A DNA stretch of 64,000 bases from NCBI RefSeq assembly GCF_026626305.1, contig NZ_JAPNUE010000009.1:48881-112880 (forward strand). Direction: 5' to 3'. The notes beneath the pieces were generated by a model. It ran no database searches. It saw only the letters and a program-made list of their open reading frames with translations, and was not told where the DNA came from. The stretch comes from Frigidibacter sp. RF13 (GTDB lineage Bacteria > Pseudomonadota > Alphaproteobacteria > Rhodobacterales > Rhodobacteraceae). Positions 44,552-53,281 of the stretch are shown piece after piece (position 1 is the first letter of the stretch; each line of letters opens with the position of its first letter). A program made the translations under genes and the position numbers.

Positions 44552-45697
44552 ATGGGGCTCTCGAAAACGATATGGACGAATCCGTCCGAATTCCTGCGTT
44601 CGCAACAGCCGGACAATCCGGTGATGTTCTTCGCGCCTGCGGTCCTGCAGGCAACCGCCCGCCGCTTCATCGACGGCTTTCCGGGGATGGTCACATATGC
44701 GGTGAAATCGAACCCCGACGAGATGGTCATCCAGAATCTGGTGGCCGCCGGGGTGAAGGGTTTTGACGTGGCTTCGCCCGCCGAGATCGCGCTGATCAAG
44801 CGTTTGGCGCCGGGTGCTGCGATGCATTACAACAACCCGGTCCGCGCGCGTCACGAGATCGCCTTCGCGGTCGAACAGGGCGTGGTGTCCTACTCGGTCG
44901 ACAGCGCCAGCGAACTGGACAAGCTGATCGAGATCGTCCCCGCGGAAGGGACCGAGATCACCGTACGCTTCAAGCTGCCGGTCAAGGGCGCGGCCTACAA
45001 TTTCGGCGCGAAGTTCGGCGCGACGGTCGAAGTGGCGGCGGAACTGCTGAAGCGGGTCGCGGCGGCGGGCTTCATCCCCTCGCTGACCTTCCATCCGGGC
45101 ACGCAATGCATCCGCCCGATGACCTGGGATGCTTACTTGCGCGCGGCGGCCGAGATCTGCCAGCTGGCGGGCGTGAAGGCGCGGCGGCTGAACACCGGGG
45201 GTGGTTTCCCCTCCTACCGCGTGTCGGGCGAGGTGCCGGACCTTGAGGCGATCTTCGAGACGATCGACCGGGTCACGGCCGAGGTCTTCGGCGCGGATCG
45301 CCCGGCGCTGGTGTGTGAACCGGGGCGCGGCATGGTGGCCGAAAGCATCACCAGTGCGGCGCGGGTGAAGGGCGTGCGCGACGGGGCGCATGTGTTCCTG
45401 AACGACGGCGTCTATGGCTGCATGGACGAGTTGCCGCTGACCGGCATGATCGACCGGGTGTCGGTGCTGACGCCGGAGGGCAAGAAACGGGACGCCGCTA
45501 GGGAAGGCCGCATCGTCTTTGGCCCGACCTGCGATTCCGTCGACCAGCTGCCGGGCGAGGTGATGCTGCCGGGCGATATCGCCGAGGGCGATTATCTTCT
45601 GATCGAAGGCATGGGAGCCTATTCGACTGCGACCAACACGCTGTTCAACGGGTTCGGCGCGGTGGTGATGGTCACGGTTCTCAACCCCGCGCCCTGA
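44552..45697 (+). CDS. Ornithine/lysine decarboxylase (fold-type III PLP enzyme)
   Basis: A 381-residue PLP decarboxylase making putrescine (or cadaverine). The PLP lysine is in TYAVKSNP (near residue 50); PVKGAAYNFGAKFG, the glycine-rich LNTGGGFPSY, CEPGRGMVAE and the second-subunit active-site cysteine in FGPTCDSVDQL (near 325) are all present. ATG 44552 is chosen for its AGAGGA; TTG 44531 is the alternative. The Lrp-type regulator is divergent. A terminator follows at 45725. Ornithine is the commonest substrate in alphaproteobacteria; lysine cannot be excluded. Confidence 0.9.
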   Translation: MGLSKTIWTNPSEFLRSQQPDNPVMFFAPAVLQATARRFIDGFPGMVTYAVKSNPDEMVIQNLVAAGVKGFDVASPAEIALIKRLAPGAAMHYNNPVRARHEIAFAVEQGVVSYSVDSASELDKLIEIVPAEGTEITVRFKLPVKGAAYNFGAKFGATVEVAAELLKRVAAAGFIPSLTFHPGTQCIRPMTWDAYLRAAAEICQLAGVKARRLNTGGGFPSYRVSGEVPDLEAIFETIDRVTAEVFGADRPALVCEPGRGMVAESITSAARVKGVRDGAHVFLNDGVYGCMDELPLTGMIDRVSVLTPEGKKRDAAREGRIVFGPTCDSVDQLPGEVMLPGDIAEGDYLLIEGMGAYSTATNTLFNGFGAVVMVTVLNPAP

Positions 45698-45724
45698 ACC
45701 TGCCGATTTTCGCGCGAATGTGAC

Positions 45725-45758
45725 GGCAGGGACCGATTGTTGATCGGCCCCTGCCTTT
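45725..45758 (+). terminator. Intrinsic terminator of the decarboxylase gene
   Basis: GGCAGGG (45725-45731) pairs with CCCTGCC (45749-45755), with one A/C mismatch and five further pairs (CCGAT/ATCGG) inside. The loop is TGTTG and TTT follows. It is 28 bases past the stop. Confidence 0.75.
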
Positions 45759-45828
45759 GCGATGACGCAACCTTCTGTAAAATTCCTTCAGATAGTATGG
45801 TTATCGGGAAGGCAGAGGGACCGGCGCT

Positions 45829-46932
45829 GTGCGGGAGTGGCTAACAGACCGTCTGATGAGGATGCTGCGCATCGGCCGACGGGTCGAGGTGCAGAACCCA
45901 AGGCCTGCGCCCGCGAGCGCCCCGCCGGAGCGGCGCCGGACCGATCATGTGATCCTGCTCGACGGCACTCTGGGCGATCTGACCCCGGGGCAGGAAACGA
46001 ACGTGGGCCGCATCTACCGGCACTTGCGTGCCGCGCCCGCCTCGGCGCGGCTGTCGCTTTACTATGAGGCGGGCGTACAATGGCACATGTGGTCCGACAC
46101 GCCCGGCGTCGCGATGGGGCGCGGCATCAACCGCCAGATCCGCCGGGCCTATGGCTGGCTCGCCAATCGCTACCGGCCGGGCGACCGGATCTTCCTGATC
46201 GGCTATTCGCGCGGCGCCTATGCGGTGCGGTCGCTCGCGGGCGTGCTGGATCAGGTCGGGCTTTTGCGGGCCGAAGCTGCCACTGAACGCAATGTTCAGC
46301 TGGCCTACCGCTATTATCAGACCAAGGATAAAAGCGCGGCGGAGGCGGATTTTTCCCGCATCCATTGCCATCCGTCGATCGAGGTCGAGATGATCGGGGT
46401 CTTCGATACGGTCAAGGCGCTGGGCGTCAGGCTGCCGTTCCTGTGGATGTGGACCGAACCGCAGCATGAGTTCCACAACCATGACCTCTCGGCCGTTGTG
46501 CGGCACGGCTATCATGCGCTGGCGCTTGACGAGACGCGGGCGGCCTTCGATCCGATCCTGTGGGAGACACATGGCGGAGACTGGCAGGGGCGGGTGGAAC
46601 AGGTCTGGTTCCGCGGCGCGCATGGCGATATCGGCGGACAATTGTCGGGGGTCGAGGCGGCGCGGCCGCTGTCGAACATCCCGCTTTTCTGGATGCTGGA
46701 ACGGATCGAGCGCTGCGGCCTGCCGTTGCCCGAAGGCTGGCGGGCAGCGTTGAAATGCGATGCCTCGGTTCCCTCAGTCGGCACGACGCGGGGCTGGGGT
46801 AAGGCGTTCCTTCTGCGGGCGCGGCGGCAGGTGGGTGGCGATCCGTCCGAAAGCCTGCATCCCAGCGCCCGCGAGAGCCGCCGCGGGCAATTCTGGCTGA
46901 AACGGGCGCCGCAACTGGCGAGCGAGCGCTGA
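45829..46932 (+). CDS. DUF2235 family alpha/beta-hydrolase-like protein
   Basis: A 367-residue protein with the DUF2235 (T6SS Tle1-like phospholipase) domain. The nucleophile elbow is GYSRGAYAVRSLAG (serine near residue 126), preceded by HVILLDGTLGD and followed by IGVFDTVKALG and a WFRGAHGDIGG histidine/aspartate motif. There is no signal peptide and no VgrG, PAAR or immunity gene beside it, so it is probably a cytoplasmic hydrolase rather than a secreted effector. The start is GTG 45829 with AGAGGGA upstream; ATG 45856 is possible. Confidence 0.8.
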   Translation: MREWLTDRLMRMLRIGRRVEVQNPRPAPASAPPERRRTDHVILLDGTLGDLTPGQETNVGRIYRHLRAAPASARLSLYYEAGVQWHMWSDTPGVAMGRGINRQIRRAYGWLANRYRPGDRIFLIGYSRGAYAVRSLAGVLDQVGLLRAEAATERNVQLAYRYYQTKDKSAAEADFSRIHCHPSIEVEMIGVFDTVKALGVRLPFLWMWTEPQHEFHNHDLSAVVRHGYHALALDETRAAFDPILWETHGGDWQGRVEQVWFRGAHGDIGGQLSGVEAARPLSNIPLFWMLERIERCGLPLPEGWRAALKCDASVPSVGTTRGWGKAFLLRARRQVGGDPSESLHPSARESRRGQFWLKRAPQLASER

Positions 46933-46952
46933 AGAGCCTCAGGGGCAGCCCA

Positions 46953-47126
46953 GGAGGCCGCTCGTCGTCGCACTTCGTGCGCTCTTCGCTGATGCTGCAG
47001 GACGCCCCCGGAAAGCGAAGTTCAGCCTTGGTCGTGAAACCGGGCTCGTCTGGAATCGTCGTTGGTATGCATTGCCGTGACCGTCGCGACCACGAAGAGC
47101 GCACGCAGTGCGACGATGAGCCCTCC
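46953..47126. repeat. Imperfect palindromic element (BIME/MITE-like) between DUF2235 gene and metF
   Basis: Arms 46961-46988 and 47093-47120 are inverted copies with 26 of 28 bases identical. They extend outward by GGAGG/CCTCC (46953-46957 and 47122-47126). Each arm itself contains a small palindrome (CGCAC-N3-GTGCG). The 104 bases between have no coding potential that I trust. No target duplication or transposase is seen. Confidence 0.7.
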
Positions 47127-47129
47127 GCA

Positions 47130-47156
47130 TAAAAAAACGCGCCCCGGGGGGCGCGT
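47130..47156 (-). terminator. Intrinsic terminator of metF
   Basis: ACGCGCCCC and GGGGCGCGT (47137-47145 and 47148-47156) form a long GC stem and, on the minus strand, run into seven T residues (47137-47131). It is 29 bases past the metF stop. Confidence 0.9.
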
Positions 47157-47185
47157 TGACCCGACGAGCGGGCAGGGAGATTGGA

Positions 47186-48055
47186 TCAGGCGACCTTTTC
47201 CAGCGTGACCTGCGGTGTGACGCCAAGCGCGTGGCAGACGTCGCGGGTCATGTGCGGGCGATTCAGCGTGTAGAAATGCAGCTCTTCCACCCCTTCGCTC
47301 ACCAGCCGGTCGCAAAGGACCGTGCATTGGGTCAGTGCCAGAAGCTCCTCACGCCCGTCGCGGATCGCATGGGCGAAACCCTCTTCCAGCGTCGGCGGCA
47401 CATGGGCGCCGCAACGGGCGGCGAAACGCTTGGCCCCCTCCCACGAGATGATCGGCAGGATGCCCGGCACGATCGGCGCGTTAATCCCCGCGGCGGCGCA
47501 GGCATCGCGGAATCTGAGAAAGGTCTCGGCCTCGAAGAAGAACTGGGTGATGGCGCGGCTCGCGCCTGCGTCGATCTTGCGCTTCAGCCAGTCGACATCG
47601 GCCTGGGCGCTCGCCGCTTCGGGGTGCGGCTCCGGGTAGGCGCCGACGGCGATGTTGAATTTGCCGGTGCGGGCCAAAGCCTCGACCAGTTCCACCGTGT
47701 TGGCGAAGCCCTCGGGATGGGGCACGAACCGGTCCGCGCCCTTCGGCGCGTCGCCACGAAGTGCCACGATATCCGTCACACCGGCGGCGGCATAGCTTTC
47801 GGCGATGGCGAGGGTTTCTTCACGCGTCGCGTCGACGCAGGTCAGATGCGCCGCGACCCTGAGGCCGTAGTTCTGGCCGATGGTCCGGACCGCCTCATGC
47901 GTCAAGGCCCGCGTCGTGCCGCCCGCGCCGTAGGTGACCGAGACATAGTCGGGCGAGAGCGGCGCCAGCATCTGCACCGTCTCCCACAGCCGGAAGGACG
48001 CATCCAGCGTCTGGGGCGGGAAGAATTCGAACGAGATGCGGGGTGCTTTGGACAT
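47186..48055 (-). CDS. metF: 5,10-Methylenetetrahydrofolate reductase
   Basis: A 289-residue flavoprotein that reduces methylene-tetrahydrofolate to 5-methyl-tetrahydrofolate, the methyl donor for methionine synthesis. The N-terminus ISFEFFPPQTLDAS contains the catalytic glutamate, and VSVTYGAGG, VTDIVALRGDAPKG and ITQFFFEAETFLRF are typical. ATG 48055 is chosen over 48088, giving the usual MSKAPRISFEFFPP start. It is divergent from a MetR-type regulator and has its own terminator. Confidence 0.95.
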   Translation of the reverse strand: MSKAPRISFEFFPPQTLDASFRLWETVQMLAPLSPDYVSVTYGAGGTTRALTHEAVRTIGQNYGLRVAAHLTCVDATREETLAIAESYAAAGVTDIVALRGDAPKGADRFVPHPEGFANTVELVEALARTGKFNIAVGAYPEPHPEAASAQADVDWLKRKIDAGASRAITQFFFEAETFLRFRDACAAAGINAPIVPGILPIISWEGAKRFAARCGAHVPPTLEEGFAHAIRDGREELLALTQCTVLCDRLVSEGVEELHFYTLNRPHMTRDVCHALGVTPQVTLEKVA

Positions 48056-48106
48056 GATCGGGCCTTTCCTTTGCACCTCTTGTCCCACGCGCCGGGATGT
48101 GAGACA

Positions 48107-48136
48107 AATTCATAATCTTCAAGATCAACATGAATT
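48107..48136. promoter_or_regulatory. Dyad between metF and metR (candidate MetR/LysR box)
   Basis: AATTCAT (48107-48113) and ATGAATT (48130-48136) are perfect inverted arms around an inner ATCTT-C-AAGAT dyad (48115-48125). TTCA-N9-TGAA is included, which fits LysR-type T-N11-A geometry but not the exact E. coli MetR TGAA-N5-TTCA spacing. The A+T content contrasts with the neighbours, so promoters for both genes are probably here. Confidence 0.5.
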
Positions 48137-48155
48137 CCTTTTGTAGAGTCTCGCC

Positions 48156-49061
48156 ATGCACCTCGACTTCAGGCACCTGCGCACGATCAAGGCGATCCAT
48201 GAGGCGGGCGGTATGGCGCGCGCGGCCGAAGTGCTGAACATCACACAGTCCGCGCTCAGCCATCAGATGAAAGGGCTGGAGGATCAGGCGGGGGTGGAAT
48301 TGTTCGTGCGGCGGTCTAAGCCGCTGAAACTGTCGCCCGCGGGGCAGCGGCTTCTGCGCGCCGCCGACCGGATCCTGCCCGAGGTCGAGGCACTTTCGGA
48401 AGAGTTCCGCGCCCTCAGGATGGGCCGCACCGGGCGGCTGCATATCACGCTGGAATGCCATGCCTGCTATGACTGGCTCTTTCCGGTGCTGGAACAGTTC
48501 CGCCATGCCTGGCCGGAGGTCGATGTCGATATCCGCCCTGGCCTTGCCTTCGACGCCATGCCCGCGCTCCGGCGCGAGGAGGTGGATCTGGTGATCACAT
48601 CCGACCCCGAAAAGCTCGACGATGTGATCTTCCATCCGCTCTTCGACTATCAGCCGACACTGATCGCTGCGGCCCAGAACCCGATCGCGGCGAAGCCTTT
48701 CGTCGAGGCTGAGGATTTCCGCGATCAGGTGGTGATCACCTACCCGGTCGACCGGTCGCGGCTGGATATTTTCACCACGCTCCTGACCCCCGCGCGGGTG
48801 GAGCCGCGCGGGCACCGGCAAGTGGAACTGACGGCGGTGATCCTGATGCTGGTGGCCTCCGACCGCGGCGTGTCGGTCCTGCCCGACTGGGTGCTGCGCG
48901 AGGTGAAGTACCAGCCCGACTATGTGACGCGACCGATCACCGAACATGGCATCACCAAGCGCATGTATGCCGCGACCCGGGGCGAGGATGCGACCCAGCC
49001 CTATATGGCGCATTTCCTGAAGCTCGCCCGGTCAGAACCGGTGAAGCTGCAAAGGGGTTGA
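48156..49061 (+). CDS. metR: LysR-family transcriptional regulator, MetR-like
   Basis: A 301-residue LysR-type activator: an N-terminal helix-turn-helix (HLRTIKAIHEAGGMARAAEV, then LNITQSALSHQMKGLE) and a C-terminal effector domain. HITLECHACYDWLFP near residues 96-110 is characteristic of MetR, whose effector is homocysteine. The divergent metF supports this assignment. A hairpin at 49156-49176 lies downstream. Confidence 0.9.
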   Translation: MHLDFRHLRTIKAIHEAGGMARAAEVLNITQSALSHQMKGLEDQAGVELFVRRSKPLKLSPAGQRLLRAADRILPEVEALSEEFRALRMGRTGRLHITLECHACYDWLFPVLEQFRHAWPEVDVDIRPGLAFDAMPALRREEVDLVITSDPEKLDDVIFHPLFDYQPTLIAAAQNPIAAKPFVEAEDFRDQVVITYPVDRSRLDIFTTLLTPARVEPRGHRQVELTAVILMLVASDRGVSVLPDWVLREVKYQPDYVTRPITEHGITKRMYAATRGEDATQPYMAHFLKLARSEPVKLQRG

Positions 49062-49155
49062 CCGGCGCGGCAACTCGGGCATGATCGGACCGAACGAAAA
49101 CGGGTCTGACGTGAAAACCATCTTCACCCGCGAGCGCCGTCCTGGCCCTGTTTCT

Positions 49156-49176
49156 GCCCTGCTGTTGAAGCAGGGC
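49156..49176. other. Hairpin downstream of metR
   Basis: GCCCTGCT and AGCAGGGC form a perfect 8-bp stem over a 5-base loop about 95 bases past the metR stop. No T-tract follows, so it may be a Rho-independent end only in part, or a stability element. Confidence 0.35.
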
Positions 49177-49253
49177 TGACCGGAGGCGCATTTCCCAAAG
49201 GTCCGCCCTTTCCGGCGCCGCGTGCGCTATGCCCAGATTTGCGGACCTGACCC

Positions 49254-50768
49254 ATGAGCCTTCTTGCTGTCAAAGACCTGTCGCTGACCCTTGGCGAACC
49301 TCTCTTCACCGATCTCTCCTTTACTCTGCAGCCCGGAGACCGCTTGGGGCTGGTCGCCGCGAACGGGCGCGGCAAATCCTCGCTTCTGAAGCTGATCGCG
49401 GGGGCGCTGGAGCCGAGCGCGGGTGACATAACTCGCGCGCGGGGCCTCAAGATCGGCCATGTGGCGCAGGATGTGCCGGCGCGGCTGTTGCCCCTGACCT
49501 TCCGCGATGCGGTGCTGGAGGCGCTGGACCCCGAGGCGCGCGATTATGAAAGCTGGCGGGCCGATGTGCTGCTGGACGATCTGGCGGTGCCGGAGCCGTT
49601 CCGCGAACAGCCGCTGAGTGGTTTGTCCGGCGGCTGGCAGCGCACGGCGCTTCTGGCGCGGGCGGCGGTGGGCGAGCCCGACCTTTACCTACTGGACGAG
49701 CCGACGAACCATCTGGATCTTGGCCGGATCGGCAGGCTGACCGACTGGCTGGCCGGATTGCCCCGCACGGTCGGCGTGATCGCGGCCAGCCATGACCGGG
49801 CGTTTCTGGACGAGGCGACGGGGCGGACATTGTTCCTGCGTGCCGCTGGCAGCCGGTTCTTTGCACTCTCCTATGGTTCGGCGCGGGCGGCGCTGGCCGA
49901 GGCGGATGAGGCCGATGCCCGGACCTATGAGAACCGGATGAAGGAGGCGGAGCAGCTCAGAAAGCAGGCGGCGAAGCTGAAGAATATCGGCATCAACTCC
50001 GGCAGCGATCTTCTGGTGGTGAAGACCAAGCAGCTGAAGGAACGCGCCGCAAAGATCGAGGAGGCGGCGCGGCCCGCCCATCATGAGCGGTCTGCGGGCG
50101 CGATCCGTCTGACGAACGCGGGCACCCATGCCAAGGCTCTGATCGCGCTGAACGATGCGTGGGTCCGTACCCCCGACGGGCGCGACCTGTTCCGGACGGG
50201 CGAGACATGGATCGAACGCGGCGACCGCGTGGTACTTCTGGGGCCGAATGGCGCGGGCAAGACGCGGATGATCGAGGCTGTGCGTGCCGCATGTCTGGGT
50301 GCCGACAGCCCGATCCGCGCGGCGGCGACGCTGGTGCTTGGCCACAGCGATCAGGGGCTTGCGCATCTGCCTGACTCGGCCACGCCCTTTGACCTGATCA
50401 ACCGCTTTGATGTGGGCGATCAGGCGGCGCGGACGCTTCTGGCGGGGGCGGGCATTCGACCGGACCGGCAGGGCGCGAAGGTCGCGACTTTGTCGGGCGG
50501 CCAGAAGGCGCGGCTCGCCATGCTGGTCCTGCGGCTGACGCGTCCGAACTTCTACCTCTTGGACGAGCCCACGAACCATCTGGACATCGAGGGACAGGAG
50601 GCTTTGGAGGCCGAACTGCTGGCGCAGGGCGCGACCTGTCTGCTGGTCAGCCACGACCGGCAGTTCGTGAGGAATGTCGGCACCCGGTTCTGGCAGATCG
50701 AACGGAAACGCCTGATCGAGGTGGACGACCCCGAACCCTTCTTCGATACCGCTCGTGCCGCGGGGTGA
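49254..50768 (+). CDS. ABC-F family ATPase (Uup/Ettf-like translation factor)
   Basis: A 504-residue protein with two ATPase domains and no membrane segments. The first domain has ANGRGKSSLL (Walker A), LSGLSGGWQR (signature) and LYLLDEPTNHLDL. The second has GPNGAGKTRM, LSGGQKARLAML and FYLLDEPTNHLDI. The roughly 80-residue linker between them (about 205-285) is charged and helical, the ABC-F hallmark that reaches the ribosomal P/E site. Such proteins adjust translation or protect ribosomes; the specific subgroup cannot be set by eye. The start has only a weak GGAC upstream. Confidence 0.9.
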   Translation: MSLLAVKDLSLTLGEPLFTDLSFTLQPGDRLGLVAANGRGKSSLLKLIAGALEPSAGDITRARGLKIGHVAQDVPARLLPLTFRDAVLEALDPEARDYESWRADVLLDDLAVPEPFREQPLSGLSGGWQRTALLARAAVGEPDLYLLDEPTNHLDLGRIGRLTDWLAGLPRTVGVIAASHDRAFLDEATGRTLFLRAAGSRFFALSYGSARAALAEADEADARTYENRMKEAEQLRKQAAKLKNIGINSGSDLLVVKTKQLKERAAKIEEAARPAHHERSAGAIRLTNAGTHAKALIALNDAWVRTPDGRDLFRTGETWIERGDRVVLLGPNGAGKTRMIEAVRAACLGADSPIRAAATLVLGHSDQGLAHLPDSATPFDLINRFDVGDQAARTLLAGAGIRPDRQGAKVATLSGGQKARLAMLVLRLTRPNFYLLDEPTNHLDIEGQEALEAELLAQGATCLLVSHDRQFVRNVGTRFWQIERKRLIEVDDPEPFFDTARAAG

Positions 50769-50904
50769 ACCTTGCGGCATTTTCAACGGCAGAGCGTCTG
50801 CGCGATTGCGCGGGCGCCGCGCATGGCCTATGGCCAAGAAAAAGGGGAGCGGTGCCGGAGCCGGTGGCCGGAGCATCGCAGAGGAAACGGGGAAGCAGTC
50901 AGCG

Positions 50905-51948
50905 ATGAGCGATGCGGATGCGCCGGCGGGCGTGGAGCCTGCCCAGAGGTCGGGGCGCGACTGGGTGCAGATACTTGCGCGCTACCGCGAGCCGCATCAC
51001 GGCCGCAGCGCGGTGGAGTTGGCGCTGACGCTGATACCGCTGGTCGCGCTTTTCGCCTTCGCCTGGTGGCTTCTGTCGATCAGCTATCTGCTGGCGGCGG
51101 CGGTGGCGGTGGTGAACGCGGGCTTTCTTCTGCGTGCCTTCGCGATCCAGCATGATTGCGGTCATGCCTCTTTCTTCCGCAGCCGCGGCCTGTCGGATTG
51201 GGTCGGGCGCGGGCTCGGGGTGCTGACGCTTACGCCCTATGACGTCTGGCGGCGGTCGCATTCGATCCATCACGCCTCGTCGGGCAATCTCGACAAGCGC
51301 GGGATCGGCGATGTGATGACGCTGACGGTCGATGAGTATTACGCTTTGTCGAAATGGGGGCGGCTCGGCTATCGGCTTTACCGCAACCCGCTGGTGTTGT
51401 TCGGGCTGGGCCCCGCCTATCTCTTCATCCTGCAGAACCGGCTGCCCATCGGTTTCATGCGCGCGGGCTGGAGCTATTGGACAAGCGCCATGGCCACCAA
51501 TGCCGCGATCGCGCTGGGGCTTGGGCTGATGATCTGGTGGGGTGGGTTCGCGCCGCTATTGCTCGTGTGGCTGCCGACGGCGCTGATCGCCGCGACGCTG
51601 GGTGTCTGGCTCTTCTATGTCCAGCATCAGTTCGAAGAAACGCACTGGCGGCCCGGTGCCGACTGGCAACTGCATGATGCGGCGCTTGAAGGCTCGTCGC
51701 ATTATGTGCTGCCCGCGCCCTTGCGCTGGATCACCGCGAATATCGGCATCCATCATGTCCATCACCTCTACAGCCGCATCCCCTTCTACCGGTTGCCGGA
51801 GGTGCTGCGCGATCATCCGGTGCTGGCGGAAAGCCAGCGCATGACGCTCTGGCAAAGCTTCCGCTGCACAAGGCTGCATCTGTGGGACGAGAAGGGGCGG
51901 CGGCTTCTGTCCTTCGCCGGTGCCCGGCAGCTGCGGATGGCAGGCTAA
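50905..51948 (+). CDS. Fatty acid desaturase
   Basis: A 347-residue membrane di-iron desaturase. The three histidine boxes are HDCGH, HSIHH and HHVHH, with about four membrane segments (two near residues 30-75, two near 190-235). The type is closest to the acyl-lipid delta-12 group. ATG 50905 (MSDADAP) has GGGGAAGC upstream; open frame and alternative starts at 50830 and 50755 would add a basic, glycine-rich extension without homology. It is downstream of the ABC-F gene in the same direction. The double-bond position cannot be fixed from sequence. Confidence 0.85.
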   Translation: MSDADAPAGVEPAQRSGRDWVQILARYREPHHGRSAVELALTLIPLVALFAFAWWLLSISYLLAAAVAVVNAGFLLRAFAIQHDCGHASFFRSRGLSDWVGRGLGVLTLTPYDVWRRSHSIHHASSGNLDKRGIGDVMTLTVDEYYALSKWGRLGYRLYRNPLVLFGLGPAYLFILQNRLPIGFMRAGWSYWTSAMATNAAIALGLGLMIWWGGFAPLLLVWLPTALIAATLGVWLFYVQHQFEETHWRPGADWQLHDAALEGSSHYVLPAPLRWITANIGIHHVHHLYSRIPFYRLPEVLRDHPVLAESQRMTLWQSFRCTRLHLWDEKGRRLLSFAGARQLRMAG

Positions 51949-52024
51949 GAGCCGGGGCCCGCGGCCCTTCACATCCTGCGCGCGCTTGACTATAGGGGCC
52001 ACTTGACCCGATGGAGCCCGTGAG

Positions 52025-52816
52025 ATGCAAGGCAGCGCCAACCTCAACCTGATGATCAAGGCCGCCCGCAAGGCGGGCCGCAGCCTCGTGAAGGATTTCC
52101 GCGAGGTCGAGAACCTGCAGGTCTCGCTGAAGGGCGCGGGAGATTTCGTCAGCCGCGCCGATATCGCGGCCGAGAAGATCATCAAGGAAGAGTTGATGGG
52201 CGCCCGCCCGACCTATGGCTGGCTGGGCGAGGAGACGGGCGAGACCGACGGCCAGGATCCGACGCGGCGCTGGATCGTCGATCCTTTGGACGGGACCACG
52301 AACTTCCTGCACGGTCTGCCGCACTGGGCAGTGTCGATCGCGCTGGAGCACAAGGGCGAGATCACCTCGGCCGTCGTCTTCGATCCGGCGAAGGACGAGA
52401 TGTACTGGGCCGAGAAGGGCGCGGGTGCCTGGATGAACGAGGCGCGTATCCGCGTCTCGGGGCGTCGGTCGATGTCGGACGCGGTTTTCGCGACCGGCGT
52501 ACCGTTCGGAACGAAGAAGACCCTGCCCGCGACGATGCGCGACCTGGCCCGGTTGATGCCGGCCTGCGCGGGCGTGCGGCGCTGGGGGTCGGCGGCGCTC
52601 GACCTCGCCTACGTGGCGGCGGGGCGGTACGACGGCTATTGGGAACGCGAGCTGGGCGCCTGGGACATGGCGGCGGGGCTCTTGCTGGTGCGCGAGGCCG
52701 GTGGTTTTACCTCTGCCGTGCGCGAGGGGCGCGAGATTTTTGAAAGCGGGTCGGTGATTGCCGCGAATGGCGAGCTGTTCCAGCCGCTTTGCGACATCCT
52801 GCGCGAACCTGCCTGA
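52025..52816 (+). CDS. suhB: Inositol monophosphatase family protein (SuhB-like)
   Basis: A 263-residue magnesium-dependent phosphatase of the inositol monophosphatase family. The metal-binding motifs are GEETGE (near 67-72) and DPLDGTTNFLHGLPH (near 86-100), and WDMAAGLLLVREAGG (near 217-231) is the second signature. E. coli SuhB acts on inositol-1-phosphate in vitro and on ribosome biogenesis and antitermination with NusA; either role is possible here. A G-rich/C-rich repeat follows the stop. Confidence 0.9.
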   Translation: MQGSANLNLMIKAARKAGRSLVKDFREVENLQVSLKGAGDFVSRADIAAEKIIKEELMGARPTYGWLGEETGETDGQDPTRRWIVDPLDGTTNFLHGLPHWAVSIALEHKGEITSAVVFDPAKDEMYWAEKGAGAWMNEARIRVSGRRSMSDAVFATGVPFGTKKTLPATMRDLARLMPACAGVRRWGSAALDLAYVAAGRYDGYWERELGAWDMAAGLLLVREAGGFTSAVREGREIFESGSVIAANGELFQPLCDILREPA

Positions 52817-52821
52817 GGGAA

Positions 52822-52872
52822 GGCGGGGGTTTCACACCCCCGCACCCCCGTGGAGTATTTCCGGACAGAACG
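52822..52872. repeat. Intergenic G-rich/C-rich hairpin repeat, copy B
   Basis: GCGGGGGT (52823-52830) pairs with ACCCCCGC (52836-52843). CACCCCCG follows, and then GAGTATTTCCGGACAGAACG. The last 20 bases agree with copy C at 60949-61001 except for one base. It lies between the convergent suhB and GFA-family genes and may act as a transcript end for suhB. Confidence 0.7.
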
Positions 52873-52885
52873 TGAGAACAGCGGT

Positions 52886-53281
52886 CTAGCGCGCGGGCCG
52901 GTCAGAGGGATGGTTGACGCCGTCGCTCCATTTGACATCGCCTAGATCACGCGGATTGAGGCCGTCGAGGGAAGCGGCGTTCACGCCATATTCGTTGGGG
53001 TTCGAGCGGCGCTGGTGGTGGGTATAGATGCCGCAGACGGAGCAGAAGTAATGTTTCGCGGTCTTGGTGCCCCATTGGTAGAGCGAAAGCTTGTCGGCGC
53101 CCCGGATGACGCGCAGCCCGTCGAGCGGCGCACTGACGGCGATGGCACCGCGACGGCGGCAGTAGGAGCAGTCGCAGCGCCGCGCGGTTGAGAGGCCACC
53201 TTCGACAAGGCTGACTTCAAGTTCCACCGCGCCACAATGGCAGGTGGCGCGATGGGGGCGGGTGATCTCGGGCAGAGTCAT
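52886..53281 (-). CDS. GFA family protein (zinc-binding CENP-V/GFA fold)
   Basis: A 131-residue protein of the glutathione-dependent formaldehyde-activating enzyme family (PF04828). Cysteines sit in CHCGAVELEV (near residue 14), CDCSYCRRRG (near 38-43) and FCSVCGIYTHHQ (near 80-83), the two zinc sites of the fold. Despite the family name most members have no proven formaldehyde activity. It overlaps the end of the rhomboid gene by four bases, and a second GFA-family gene lies 884 bases away on the other strand. Confidence 0.88.
   Translation of the reverse strand: MTLPEITRPHRATCHCGAVELEVSLVEGGLSTARRCDCSYCRRRGAIAVSAPLDGLRVIRGADKLSLYQWGTKTAKHYFCSVCGIYTHHQRRSNPNEYGVNAASLDGLNPRDLGDVKWSDGVNHPSDRPAR

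Noticed and set aside
45829..46932. A type VI secretion phospholipase effector
   Set aside because: The DUF2235 domain fits Tle1-type enzymes, but no VgrG, PAAR, adaptor or immunity gene is adjacent, so a secreted toxin is not supported.
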